Shown here: positions 7,863 through 16,786 of the stretch, one piece after another
Layout of the letters: each line of letters opens with the position of its first letter
Numbering within the stretch: the stretch's first letter is position 1
Source of the DNA: Polaromonas sp.
GTDB taxonomy: Bacteria; Pseudomonadota; Gammaproteobacteria; Burkholderiales; Burkholderiaceae_C
DNA length: 64,000 bases
NCBI GenBank assembly: GCA_030683705.1
Contig: JAUXPP010000057.1
Span: 43,791 to 107,790 of the forward strand
Direction of reading: 5' to 3'
The notes under the pieces: generated by a model
What the model saw: the letters and a program-made list of their open reading frames with translations, nothing else
Told to the model about the DNA's origin: nothing
The model's database searches: none
Made by a program: the position numbers and the translations under genes

Positions 7863-9281
7863 TCAATGTCCTTTGGCGTCGCTGCCGCTGGCAGCAGCGC
7901 CGGCGGCCAGGGGCGCCATGCCGGCGGAAGTCCCTGTCAGTGTGGTTTGCAGGTCGGTATCGGCGAGCCAGAAGTCGCGCTGCGCTTCTATGCTGGCGTT
8001 GACCGCCGCGATGGATGTGCGGGTGTCGGCCAGCAGGTCGAACACGCTGCTGAGCATGCCGTTGTAGCGCAGCAGCAACTCGTTGTTGATGAACTTGCGC
8101 AGCGGCACGACTTCATCGCGGTAGTGCAGCGCCAGGTCATGCGCCGTGCGCCAGGCGTGGTAACTTTCGCGCGCCTCGGAGCGGGCCTGGATGGCGGTTT
8201 CGCGCACGCGCGCCACTGACTGCATGTACTGGCCCTGCGCGCGCGCATTGCTGGCGCCGCCCCAGTCGAAGATGGGCAGCGGCAGCTCCAGCTCCCAGCC
8301 GCGCTTGATCTCCTTGTCACCCGTCGCATTGTCGAAGGTGGTGTTGCGCGAATATTTGGCATCGAGCGCGTTGATGAAGCCGGTGCTGCGGGTCAGGCCC
8401 ATCGAGTCGGCGACGTAGCCTGCCTGCGCCATGCTGGCGCGCACGTCGAGGCGATCACGCAGCGCGCTGGCCTCGATGTCCGGCATGTCGGCGATGGTTT
8501 TGGGCAGGTCCGGCAAGCGCTCGCTGAGCCTGAACTGCGTCTGCGTGCCCCACAAACCCATCAGGCGTATGAGTTTTTCGCGCGCGGCAAACGCCGCGTT
8601 CTGGCTGCGTGCCAGCTGCGCCGCGGCATCGGCGACAAACGCCTGTTCGCGCGCCTGGTTCAGCTTGCTCCAGTTGCCCACACGGGCCAGGCGCCGCGCC
8701 AGCTCACCGCTGGCCTCGGCGGCCTCCTTGGCGTCTTTCATGTAGCTCGCCGTCTGCTGCGCGGCGACGGCGTTGATCCAGGCCTTGCGTGTGTCGGCGG
8801 CGAGTTTGACCACCTCCTGCGCCGCCTGAAGTTTGGCCACCTCATGCTGCTGGCTCTGGTACCTGGCGCGCCAGGGCAGGGTCAGCAGGCCGATGACATT
8901 GAAGCCGATGCCGCGCTCGATTTCCACCTTGCGGCCTTCGACAAAACGGCCAATCGAGAAATGCGGGTTGGGCAGCGTGCCGGCGCGCACACGATCGGCA
9001 TCGCTGATGCCCAATGAGGCCATGGAAGCGTGGATGCCCGGGTTGTTCAGCAGTGCAATCCGGACTGCTGATTCAGCGCTCAGGGGCTCGGCCAGCAGCC
9101 GGGTCACCGCCTCGCGGGTCTCCGCGCTGTCGCCACGCCCGACCGGCGCGTTGATGCCCGCGGTTTTGCCCGCGGTCAGGGTGTTGACGTCCGTCTGGTT
9201 GCCGTCGGGCGACAGGCTGGCGCAGCCAGCCAGCGTCGCGGCTGCCAGCAGCGCCGTTGCGGATTTGGGAAATGACAACAT
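7863..9281 (-). CDS. TolC-family outer-membrane efflux lipoprotein
   Basis: 473 residues from the ATG at 9281. The signal sequence ends in a lipobox (TLAGC) followed by SLSPDG. Two outer-membrane-efflux repeats follow, with long helices such as SAVRIALLNNPGIHASMASLGISDADR and PLPIFDWGGASNARAQGQ. It is the second outer-membrane factor in this cluster, the first being at 15420-16718, and may serve a different pump or replace it under copper stress. It lies eight bases after the small gene at 9290-9604 and directly before the multicopper oxidase gene. Confidence 0.87.
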   Translation of the reverse strand: MLSFPKSATALLAAATLAGCASLSPDGNQTDVNTLTAGKTAGINAPVGRGDSAETREAVTRLLAEPLSAESAVRIALLNNPGIHASMASLGISDADRVRAGTLPNPHFSIGRFVEGRKVEIERGIGFNVIGLLTLPWRARYQSQQHEVAKLQAAQEVVKLAADTRKAWINAVAAQQTASYMKDAKEAAEASGELARRLARVGNWSKLNQAREQAFVADAAAQLARSQNAAFAAREKLIRLMGLWGTQTQFRLSERLPDLPKTIADMPDIEASALRDRLDVRASMAQAGYVADSMGLTRSTGFINALDAKYSRNTTFDNATGDKEIKRGWELELPLPIFDWGGASNARAQGQYMQSVARVRETAIQARSEARESYHAWRTAHDLALHYRDEVVPLRKFINNELLLRYNGMLSSVFDLLADTRTSIAAVNASIEAQRDFWLADTDLQTTLTGTSAGMAPLAAGAAASGSDAKGH

Positions 9282-9289
9282 GGTGAAGC

Positions 9290-9604
9290 TCAATGTTTGT
9301 GGGGATGGGCCGCTGCAGGCGGTGCAGCCTCTGGCCTGGCCGCAGGGGCCGCTGGCGCTGCCTGCTGTTGCTCCCACTTGAGGATGTCGACGTGGCCGCG
9401 CGTGAACCGGCCGACCTCGTTGTTGGCTTTTTTCCAGTCCTCACGAGCGGCTTCCACGCCGGTGGGCAGGTCGGCAAACACGGAGCGGTAGCTCACCGCC
9501 GGCACGGGTACCGCGGGATCGGCGGGCTGCAAGGCCGGTGCGCCCTGGGCATGGGCGTTGCCCAGCGGCAGGAGCAGCATGCAAAAAAGGAAACGGATGG
9601 TCAC
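9290..9604 (-). CDS. Small periplasmic protein of copper efflux cluster
   Basis: 104 residues from a GTG at 9604 that has CAGGAG seven bases upstream; no closer ATG exists, and upstream in-frame codons lack a ribosome site. The signal peptide (TIRFLFCMLLLPLGNAHA) is followed by a short domain (SYRSVFADLPTGVEAAREDW) and a Pro/Ala linker ending HPHKH. I recall similar small proteins beside outer-membrane factors in Burkholderiales copper loci but know no tested function. It lies eight bases before the outer-membrane lipoprotein gene. Confidence 0.7.
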   Translation of the reverse strand: MTIRFLFCMLLLPLGNAHAQGAPALQPADPAVPVPAVSYRSVFADLPTGVEAAREDWKKANNEVGRFTRGHVDILKWEQQQAAPAAPAARPEAAPPAAAHPHKH

Positions 9605-9715
9605 AAAAATCTCCTGACGGACAAGCGGGGCGATCAAAAAATCGCGCGAATCCGGCAAGAAAGGCAGGCAAGCCCGTGCCGGATGGCAAGTACAGGCCCA
9701 GTTCGGGCCTGGAAG

Positions 9716-10135
9716 TCAGGAGATGGGTGGTTTTTGACCGAGCGCGGCGGTGGCGCTGGCGAAGTGGGCAGCCGGCGAGCGCGGCAAAGCTGGTGCCGCC
9801 ACCGCGGCATGCAGGGCAGGAATCAGGGGTGACAGCGCGACGGTGTGGCAGGCCTGGCAAACCGTGCAGGACTCGCAATGCGCATCGGCCAGGGGAAGGC
9901 TTGCCCCGGCGCCATGGCCGGCGCAGTCGGGTGCCGGCGGTTCAACGTGTGACTCTATGGAAACATGGTCAAAATGGCCGCCAGCCCCCGTTCCATGCGC
10001 GTGAGATGCTACCAATTCGGTAGCGTTCTGCATCTGTGCCGCCTTGGGTGCCGCCATTTCCGTGGCCATCACGTCGCCGACCCAGCCGCGTATCGGCAGC
10101 AGGGCGATCATGAGGGCGAGGACCAGGTGGCGCAT
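9716..10135 (-). CDS. CzcI-like small Cys-rich periplasmic protein (paralog B)
   Basis: 139 residues. The signal peptide MRHLVLALMIALLPIRGW is nearly the same as in paralog A at 4087-4455. The mature part is His-rich (SHAHGTGAGGHFDH) and has the Cys cluster HCESCTVCQAC, and the chain ends QKPPIS like paralog A. The Cys and His clusters suggest metal binding. The start is fixed by the signal peptide and by the conserved upstream block shared with paralog A. It sits between two metal-efflux gene sets, one ending at 10192 and one starting at 9604. Confidence 0.72.
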   Translation of the reverse strand: MRHLVLALMIALLPIRGWVGDVMATEMAAPKAAQMQNATELVASHAHGTGAGGHFDHVSIESHVEPPAPDCAGHGAGASLPLADAHCESCTVCQACHTVALSPLIPALHAAVAAPALPRSPAAHFASATAALGQKPPIS

Positions 10136-10168
10136 AGGTGAATGATAAAGCCGGGCCGGGAAAGTTCC
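10136..10168 (-). promoter_or_regulatory. Conserved block upstream of CzcI-like paralog B
   Basis: The minus strand reads GAACTTTCCCGG, then TATCAT six bases before the ATG at 10135, matching the block before paralog A. The spacing between GAACTT and TATCAT is 14 bases here and 15 in A. This could be a promoter giving a nearly leaderless message for the downstream copper genes. Confidence 0.4.
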
Positions 10169-10191
10169 AATCCCCGCGTAGTCCGGCTGTT

Positions 10192-10575
10192 TTACTTCAC
10201 CTGGAACCGTGCCGTGGCCGGCGGCTTGCCGGCCAGCGTCACCACCGCAATGCCCTTGGTGCCTTTGGCGACCGTGAACGCGCCCTTGGCTTCCAGCCTG
10301 TCGCCGGCCGGCAGCAGTTCGGCCTCGGTTTTGTCCCTGCCGTTGAGCAGGGTTACCTTGGCCCTGGCACCGTCCAGTTTCACCGCTTTGCCGTGGTCGC
10401 TGATGTAAATCTGCAGCGCGTCGGGCCTGGCGACGATTTCGAAGTCGCCGGCCCGGGTTTCCACCACCACACCGCCGAATTTCGGATCGTGGCCATGGCT
10501 GTGCTCGCCGGCGGCCAGGGCGGCCGCGCCGGAGAGGGTCAGGAGGCTGGCAAGCAGGAATTTGTTGAACTTCAT
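10192..10575 (-). CDS. Small periplasmic protein following the RND pump gene
   Basis: 127 residues with a signal peptide ending near ALA-AG and a His-rich front (GEHSHGHDPKFGG). The rest resembles the beta-sheet domain found at the N-terminus of some CzcB/CusB adaptors (GGVVVETRAGDFEIVA, KVTLLNGRDKTEAE). It may act as a free metal-binding accessory to the pump. It lies 38 bp after the RND gene on the same strand. I know no characterised member. Confidence 0.68.
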   Translation of the reverse strand: MKFNKFLLASLLTLSGAAALAAGEHSHGHDPKFGGVVVETRAGDFEIVARPDALQIYISDHGKAVKLDGARAKVTLLNGRDKTEAELLPAGDRLEAKGAFTVAKGTKGIAVVTLAGKPPATARFQVK

Positions 10576-10613
10576 CGGAGACCTTTCAAAACAGACAAGG
10601 AGCAGAAAACAAA

Positions 10614-13600
10614 CTAAAACGATTCGGTGCCTGCATCGGCCACCAGCGCCGCGATCGGCTTGCGGCCAAACAGCGCAACCATGGCCGGGGTCAAGAACGA
10701 GTCGAGCAGGGTCGAGCTGATCAGGCCCGAAAAAATCACCACCGCGACCGGGTGCAAAATTTCGGTCCCCGGCATGTCGGCCTCGAACAGGAGCGGCGCC
10801 AGCGCCAGCGCCGCCACCAGCGCCGTCATCAGCACCGGGGTGAGCCGCTCCTGCGAGCCGCGCAGCAGCATGGCATGGCCGAAGTTTTCGCCTTCAAAGG
10901 CGCACAGGTTGATGTAATGCGACACTTTCAGAATTCCGTTGCGGATGGCAATGCCTGCCAGGGTGATGAAACCCACCAGCGCCGCTACCGACAGCGGCTG
11001 GCCGGACAGCCACAAACCGAGCACCGCGCCGACCAGCGCCAGCGGTATGTTGGCCATGATGATGGCGGCCAGTACAGCGGACTTGTAGCGCGTGTAAAGA
11101 ATCAAGAAGATCAGCGCCACCGAGCCCAGCGACAGCAGTCCGATCAGGCGCGACGCTTCTTCCTGCGCCTGGAACTGGCCGCCTATCGTGATGAAGTAGC
11201 CCTCGGGCAGGGCGCTGGCGGCAATCGCCGCACGCATGTCCTCCACCACTTCGCTGAGCGCGCGGCCCTGGGTATTGGCCGAGAGCACGATGCGCCGGCG
11301 TCCGTCGTCGCGGCTGACCTGGTTCGGACCGTCCCCTTCCTCCACACTGGCGAGCTGGCTCAGCGCTACCCGCCCACCCGGTGTGTCCATCATCAGGTTT
11401 CGCAGGCCTTGCATACCGCGTGAGGCTTCCGGCAGGCGCAGCACCAGGTCGAAGCGGCGGCTGCCCTCGACGATTTGCGTGACTTTTTCGCCATCGATCA
11501 GCACCTGCAGCTGCTGCAGCAGTTTGGCCGGCGGCAGGCCCAGGCCCAGCGCGCGGTCATAGTCCACCTGGATCCTGATCTGCGGTGTCAGCACCTGTTT
11601 TTCGACCTCCAGGTCCACCACCCCTTCGATGCCGGCGAGCTTTTGCCGCAAGGCCTCGGCTTGCGTGCGCAGGGTGTCCAGGTCATCGCCAAAAATCTTG
11701 ATGGCGATCTGCGAACGCACGCCCGACAACATGTGGTCGATGCGGTGGCTGATCGGCTGGCCGATGGCGATCGCTGCGGGCAGGCCGGATACGCGGCTGC
11801 GGATATCCGCATACACCTCGTCCATGCTGCGCTCGCTGCGTTTGAGTTTCAGGTCCAGCTCCGACACATGCACACCTTCGGCGTGTTCGTCGAGCTCGGC
11901 CCGGCCCGAGCGGCGGCCCACATGTTCGACTTCGGGGACACCGGCCAGCGCCTTTTCAGCCATGCTGCCGATGCGCGCTGACTCGGTCAGGGTGGTGCCG
12001 GGGTTCAGTCGCAGACCGACCAGCGCCACGCCCTCGTTGAAGGGTGGCAAAAAGGTGGTGGGAAAAAACGGCACGGCCGCCATGGCCAGCAGCGCCGCCG
12101 TAGCGCCGGCCAGCAGCCAGGCGCGCGGCGCCTGCAACACCCGGTTCAGCGCCGCGGCGTAACGGGTTTTCACCCACAGCTGCACCCGTGTGTCGCCGTG
12201 GTCCAGTCCCTTGATGCGCGGCAGCAGGTAGTAGGCCATCACGGGTGTCAGCGTGACCGACACCAACATGGACGCCAGCAGCGACACGATGTAGGCGACC
12301 GCAAGCGGCTGCATCAGCCGGCCTTCGATACCGGGCAGGAAAAACAGCGGCAGCAGCACCAGCACAATGATGACCGTGGCGATCAGGATGCCGGAGCGCA
12401 CCTCCAGCGTTGCTTTGGCGATCAGTTGCAGCGGGGCTATGCGCTGGGCTTCCGGCGCGGCGCGGTTCATTTTGAGGCGGCGCAGCACGTTCTCCACCCC
12501 GACCACGGCATCGTCCACCAGCTCGCCGATGGCAATCGTCAGGCCGCCCAGCGTCATGGTGTTGATCGACAGGTCGAAGTAGCGGAACACCAGCACCGTG
12601 ATCATCACCGACACCGGAATTGCCGCCAGCGAAATCAGCGTGGTCCGGATGTTGAGCAGGAAGAAATACAGCACCACGGCCACCACCGCGGCCGCCGCGA
12701 GCAGCTTGCCGCGCAAGGTGTCCACCGAGGATTCGATGAAGGTGGCCTGGCGCATCGTGACCTTGGGCTCGCCCATGCCGGGCGGCATGCCCATCTTCAG
12801 TTCTGCAATGGCGGCTTCGACCTGCGCCGTCAGCTTCAGGGTGTCGGCATCGGGCTGTTTCTGGATGCCCAGGATCACGGCGGGCTGGCCATTGAGGCCT
12901 GCGTCGCCGCGTTTGATGGCCGGCGCAAAGCTCACCCTGGCGACCTGGTTGAGCTGGATCGGCCTGCCGTTCTGGAACGCCACCGGCAGGCGCTCCAGGT
13001 CCTGCAGCCGCGTGGTGCGGCCGATGTTGCGGATCAGGTATTCGCGTGAATTGAGCTCCAGAAAACCGCCGCTGGTGTTGCCAGAGAAACCCTTGAGCGC
13101 CGCTTCGATGGCTTCAAGATCCACCTTGAGTGCCGCCATCAGGGCGGTGTCGGGCTGCACCTGGTACTGGCGCACCTCGCCGCCTATCGGCACCACCTGG
13201 GCCACGCCGGGCAGGGTCAGCAGGCGCGGGCGCATCACGAAGTCGGCGTATTCACGCACCGCCATCGGGCTGATTTTTCCGGTGTCTATCGGCAGCGCCA
13301 GCAGCATGATCTCGCCCATGATGGAACTGATGGGTCCCATGCCGACATGTGCCACATCCGGCGGCAACTGGTCGCGCGCCAGTTGCAGGCGTTCGCTCAC
13401 CATCTGGCGCGCGCGGTAGATGTCGGTGGTCCAGTCGAAGGTGATGTAAACAAAGGACAGGCCGACGCTGGACACCGAACGGATGTTTTCCACGCCCGGA
13501 ATGCCGCCCATGGCGATTTCCAGCGGCGCGGTGATCAGCTGCTCGACTTCTTCGGGCGCCATGCCGCCGGCTTCGGCCTGCAGCGTGACGGTGGGCTTGT

Positions 13601-13727
13601 TCAGGTCGGGGAACACATCGACCGGCATCTTCACCAGCGTCAGTGCGCCGGCCAGCAGCAGCAGCACGGACAGCACCAGCACCATCAGGCGGTTGGACAG
13701 CGAGCCGTGTATGAGTTTTTCAAACAT
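10614..13727 (-). CDS. HME-RND metal efflux pump (CzcA/CusA family)
   Basis: 1037 residues, normal for the family. The pump exports metal ions from periplasm or cytoplasm, driven by protons, in a complex with an adaptor and an outer-membrane factor. The chain starts MFEKLIHGSLSNRLMV and has DVFPDLNKPTV, two large periplasmic loops and two sets of six membrane helices. The TM4 signature reads AIGELVDDAVVGVEN, which has the proton-relay Asp residues but differs from the DFGxxxDGAxxxVEN of zinc/cobalt pumps, so substrate cannot be read from it. Neighbours suggest copper, silver or divalent cations. The adaptor gene ends 16 bp upstream. Confidence 0.92.
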   Translation of the reverse strand: MFEKLIHGSLSNRLMVLVLSVLLLLAGALTLVKMPVDVFPDLNKPTVTLQAEAGGMAPEEVEQLITAPLEIAMGGIPGVENIRSVSSVGLSFVYITFDWTTDIYRARQMVSERLQLARDQLPPDVAHVGMGPISSIMGEIMLLALPIDTGKISPMAVREYADFVMRPRLLTLPGVAQVVPIGGEVRQYQVQPDTALMAALKVDLEAIEAALKGFSGNTSGGFLELNSREYLIRNIGRTTRLQDLERLPVAFQNGRPIQLNQVARVSFAPAIKRGDAGLNGQPAVILGIQKQPDADTLKLTAQVEAAIAELKMGMPPGMGEPKVTMRQATFIESSVDTLRGKLLAAAAVVAVVLYFFLLNIRTTLISLAAIPVSVMITVLVFRYFDLSINTMTLGGLTIAIGELVDDAVVGVENVLRRLKMNRAAPEAQRIAPLQLIAKATLEVRSGILIATVIIVLVLLPLFFLPGIEGRLMQPLAVAYIVSLLASMLVSVTLTPVMAYYLLPRIKGLDHGDTRVQLWVKTRYAAALNRVLQAPRAWLLAGATAALLAMAAVPFFPTTFLPPFNEGVALVGLRLNPGTTLTESARIGSMAEKALAGVPEVEHVGRRSGRAELDEHAEGVHVSELDLKLKRSERSMDEVYADIRSRVSGLPAAIAIGQPISHRIDHMLSGVRSQIAIKIFGDDLDTLRTQAEALRQKLAGIEGVVDLEVEKQVLTPQIRIQVDYDRALGLGLPPAKLLQQLQVLIDGEKVTQIVEGSRRFDLVLRLPEASRGMQGLRNLMMDTPGGRVALSQLASVEEGDGPNQVSRDDGRRRIVLSANTQGRALSEVVEDMRAAIAASALPEGYFITIGGQFQAQEEASRLIGLLSLGSVALIFLILYTRYKSAVLAAIIMANIPLALVGAVLGLWLSGQPLSVAALVGFITLAGIAIRNGILKVSHYINLCAFEGENFGHAMLLRGSQERLTPVLMTALVAALALAPLLFEADMPGTEILHPVAVVIFSGLISSTLLDSFLTPAMVALFGRKPIAALVADAGTESF

Positions 13728-13743
13728 GTGGTGCGGCCCCGCG

Positions 13744-15423
13744 TCAGCGAACCTGGTTGACCAGCGGTGCGCCTTGCGTCACCACCCGGTCACCGGCTTT
13801 CAGGCCATCCACCACCGCCACGGTGTTGCCGTCCAGCGGCAACACGCGCACGTTGCGTGGCTGGAACAGCTCGGCGCCGGTGTGCACCCACACCATGTCC
13901 TGGTTGCTGGCACTCTTGACCACGGCTCCGATGGGCACGGCAAAGCCCTTGACCTGGCTTTTTGTCTGCACGGTCACCTTGACCGGCTGGTGGATGGACA
14001 GCGGCACGGCCGTCCTGCCGGGCATGGTGCGGAACACCAGGGGAATCGCACCTTCGCGCAAGCTGCTGCCGGCGCCGACAAATTGCAGCGGCACGCTGGT
14101 GCCGGGCGCCGGGCTGGCGCTGGCCGAGGCGATGTTGGCGGCCAGCCCGGCATCAAAGGCGCTGGCTTCCACACTCATGCGCGAAGGATCGACGATTTCG
14201 AACAGCAAGTCGCCGGCAGCAACCACCTGGCCGGCCACCACGCCGGCGGCGGCCACCACCCCGGAAACGGGTGCCACCAGCGCTTCGGTGGCCGACACGC
14301 TGCCCGCGACCGCGGCTGCACGCTGCTGCAGGCTGAGCACGTCGGACTGTGCGGCTTCCATGTCTTTTTGCGGCACCGTGCCTTCGAGCTGCCGCAGCCG
14401 CTCCACGCGCCGGCGCGCCAGCGCCAGGCTGGCGTTGAGTTCGGCGCTTTGCGCCTGCTGGTTGGCGCGTTCAATCGCGCTGCTGGAGGCGCGCACCACC
14501 GCGAGGACTTCTCCCTTGCGCACCGCCTGGCCGAGTTGCGGCAGGCCACGCGGGCCGGCTTCGATGCGCCCGGCCTGCGTCGGCTGCACCTTGCCCCCGG
14601 CGGGGCTGTCCAGCACCACCCGGCCTGTCAGTTCGACCGTGGTCGGCAGGGACGCCTCTTCGATACTGATGGTTCGCACGCCGAGTTGGCGCTGGCTGGC
14701 CTTGGGCAAAAACACGCCGCCATCGGCCAGGCGCCGTGGCGCGTTGCCGCCCGCGGCAGGGGCGGACTCGTTACCGTGGTCATGGCCCGGCCCTGCCTGC
14801 GCGTCCAGGGTGGCGGTTGCGCCCAGGCCCAGGGCGCAGGCGGCCATCAACATGCCGGCCAGGCTTTGGCGCCGGCGCTTTCGCCAGGCCGCAGCGGCGA
14901 GTGCCGCCAGCAGCAGGGCAGCGCCCGCGTACGCAGCCCAGCGCAGCCAGGGCCGCGTTGCGCCGGCAAAATCGCCTTCGGCATGCGGGTCGGTGATGAC
15001 CAGGTCGCCGCCCAGCAGGTCGGTGTCCTGGCCAGCGGCGACGACAAAACTGACGGCCAGCGTTCCCGGTTGGCCCAGCACTTCGTGTTTGAAGCTGTAG
15101 CTGCCGTCCGGCAGGCGCAAGGCAGATCCTTTGGCTGGACCGGCCTCGACCTCGATGTTTGCATCGGTGACCGGCTCGTTGCTGGCATAGCGGTCCAGGT
15201 AAATTTTCATCTCGCTGTTCTCGACCACGCCGACCAGCTCGAACAGGTCCGAGTGGCTGGTCACACGCGGTGAAGTGACCGCGCCGGCCGCCGCTGGCGC
15301 TTCGGCGCCGTGGTCTCCCGCCGCCCAGACCGTGGCAAATGCGTTCGACGCTATGAAAATAATAGCTGCCAGCGCTTGCCGGATAAGGGCTGGAAGCTTG
15401 TTTGGCTTGTCATTGGGGTTCAT
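13744..15423 (-). CDS. RND periplasmic adaptor (CzcB/CusB-like) with N-terminal extension
   Basis: 560 residues, longer than a typical adaptor. The order is a signal-like N-terminus (about 1-35), a beta-rich domain (about 50-150, DLFELVGVVENSEMKIYLDR), a membrane helix (about 157-178) followed by a basic loop and a second hydrophobic stretch (185-208), a His-bearing linker (GPGHDHGNE), then the HlyD-type barrel, coiled coil and lipoyl parts from about 235. The ATG at 15423 overlaps the stop of the outer-membrane factor gene by four bases. The reading frame stays open further upstream, but that part overlaps the previous gene. A dispersed repeat lies across codons for residues about 6-25. Confidence 0.88.
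   Translation of the reverse strand: MNPNDKPNKLPALIRQALAAIIFIASNAFATVWAAGDHGAEAPAAAGAVTSPRVTSHSDLFELVGVVENSEMKIYLDRYASNEPVTDANIEVEAGPAKGSALRLPDGSYSFKHEVLGQPGTLAVSFVVAAGQDTDLLGGDLVITDPHAEGDFAGATRPWLRWAAYAGAALLLAALAAAAWRKRRRQSLAGMLMAACALGLGATATLDAQAGPGHDHGNESAPAAGGNAPRRLADGGVFLPKASQRQLGVRTISIEEASLPTTVELTGRVVLDSPAGGKVQPTQAGRIEAGPRGLPQLGQAVRKGEVLAVVRASSSAIERANQQAQSAELNASLALARRRVERLRQLEGTVPQKDMEAAQSDVLSLQQRAAAVAGSVSATEALVAPVSGVVAAAGVVAGQVVAAGDLLFEIVDPSRMSVEASAFDAGLAANIASASASPAPGTSVPLQFVGAGSSLREGAIPLVFRTMPGRTAVPLSIHQPVKVTVQTKSQVKGFAVPIGAVVKSASNQDMVWVHTGAELFQPRNVRVLPLDGNTVAVVDGLKAGDRVVTQGAPLVNQVR
15350..15408 (+). repeat. Dispersed repeat copy 2, inside the adaptor's signal-peptide coding region
   Basis: Plus-strand copy (AATAGCTGCCAGCGCTTGCC, then GGATAAGGGCTGGAAGC). 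It lies antisense to the adaptor gene and encodes, on the minus strand, the hydrophobic core PALIRQALAAIIFIA of its N-terminal signal. This is the opposite orientation relative to coding from copy 1. Confidence 0.8.
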
Positions 15424-16718
15424 GGGAGCAATCCAAGGGCTTGGTTCAATTGGGAAATGGCGCGCTGAAGGCCCACACGGGCGCGCGCCAGGGACAGGTC
15501 GGCTTCGAACTTTTCGCTGTCGGCGCGCAGCCGGGTTGGCAGGTCGGACTCCCCCAGGCGGTAGGCCTTGGCCACCAGGACTTGCACCTCCTGCCCCAGG
15601 CGCGCGCGCTCGGCCATGCTGGCCTGCGTGCGGCGTGCGGCATCGAGTCCGGCCAGTGCCGATGCCAGCTCGGCCTGTAGCTGCCGCCGGGTAGCGTCCA
15701 GTTCGGCCTGCGCGGCGTCGAGTTCTGCGCGTGCCGCAGCGATACGCGGCGCATTGCGGCTGTCGGTGCCAAAGGGAATTTTCAGTGCCAGGCGCACGCT
15801 GTTCTCGCTCGCGGCGCCGAAGGCCGAGCGTTCGCGCGTGATGCCGACACCGACCGACATGGGGTCGCGCCTGTCGGTTTCGCTCAGTTCGAGCGCAGCT
15901 TGTGCCGCCTGGACCCGCGCCTGTGCGGCCTGTAACGCCGGGTGCTCGGGACCCATGAGCGGGTTGGCGGAAGGCAGCGCTTCGTCCAGCGACGGCACCG
16001 CGGCCAGACCGGTCAGGGCCAACCACTGGTTGTGCAGGCGGGTCAGGGCCTGCTGTGCCTGCTCCCGTCCACTGGCGGCCTGCTGGGCCAGGGACTGGGC
16101 CTGCAAGCCGTCGACGCGGGCACTGTCGCCGGCTTTCACGCGGCGCTCCACATCCTGTGCCAATGCCAGCGCTTCGCTGTATTTGCGTTCGGCCAGGTCG
16201 CGTTCGGTCAATGCCACGGCCACGCTGGCGGCTGTTTCGCGCAGCTCTGCGGCGAGTTTCAGCCGAGCCAGCCCTTGCTGGGGCTCGAAGCCCAGGCGCA
16301 GGGCTGCCAGTTCCCGCTGGGTGGCAGCCCGCACGCCGGGGCTCCAGATCGGCAGTTCCAGTTCGGCTTCGTACTCGCGCAAGCCACCGTTGTTGTTGAA
16401 GCGGTCGCTGCGCTGCGCCAGCGCGGCGCTGGGCGAGCCGTTGATCCAGGAGGATGCCGCGCCTTCCCTGGCCTGCAATTGGGCGCGGCGGCTGTCCGCG
16501 CTGCGGGCCGCCGGGCTCAGGGCCCAGGCCGCGTCCAGTGCCTCGCGCAGGCCGGTGACGCCGGTGGGCGCTGCGCTGCCAGCCAGGGATGAAGCAGGGG
16601 GCGGCGGCGCCGGTTGCGCGCTGGCAAACGTGAGCGCGGCCGCCAGCAACAGCGATGAGCAGGCCATCCGCGACAAGCGGAAAGAGGAAAGATCAGGCAA
16701 GAGCGTTCTCCGAAGCAA
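15420..16718 (-). CDS. CzcC-like outer-membrane factor (TolC family)
   Basis: 432 residues, normal for CzcC. A signal peptide ends near ASA-QP. Two repeated outer-membrane-efflux domains follow, with helix pairs such as LREALDAAWALSPAARSADSRRAQ and PIWSPGVRAATQRELAALR. It forms the outer-membrane channel for the RND pump and adaptor encoded next. The four-base overlap with the adaptor start points to coupled translation. It is the first gene of the CBA order typical of czc loci. Confidence 0.9.
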   Translation of the reverse strand: MLRRTLLPDLSSFRLSRMACSSLLLAAALTFASAQPAPPPPASSLAGSAAPTGVTGLREALDAAWALSPAARSADSRRAQLQAREGAASSWINGSPSAALAQRSDRFNNNGGLREYEAELELPIWSPGVRAATQRELAALRLGFEPQQGLARLKLAAELRETAASVAVALTERDLAERKYSEALALAQDVERRVKAGDSARVDGLQAQSLAQQAASGREQAQQALTRLHNQWLALTGLAAVPSLDEALPSANPLMGPEHPALQAAQARVQAAQAALELSETDRRDPMSVGVGITRERSAFGAASENSVRLALKIPFGTDSRNAPRIAAARAELDAAQAELDATRRQLQAELASALAGLDAARRTQASMAERARLGQEVQVLVAKAYRLGESDLPTRLRADSEKFEADLSLARARVGLQRAISQLNQALGLLP

Positions 16719-16786
16719 ATCAGGACTTCGGCGAACCTTTGCACTCAGGCCACTGGAAAAGAAAGACTTCTGAAGCGCCCGTCAGG

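Noticed and set aside
13483..15273. 596-codon plus-strand open frame opposite the adaptor gene
   Set aside because: Antisense shadow of the adaptor and the end of the pump gene, with no domain.
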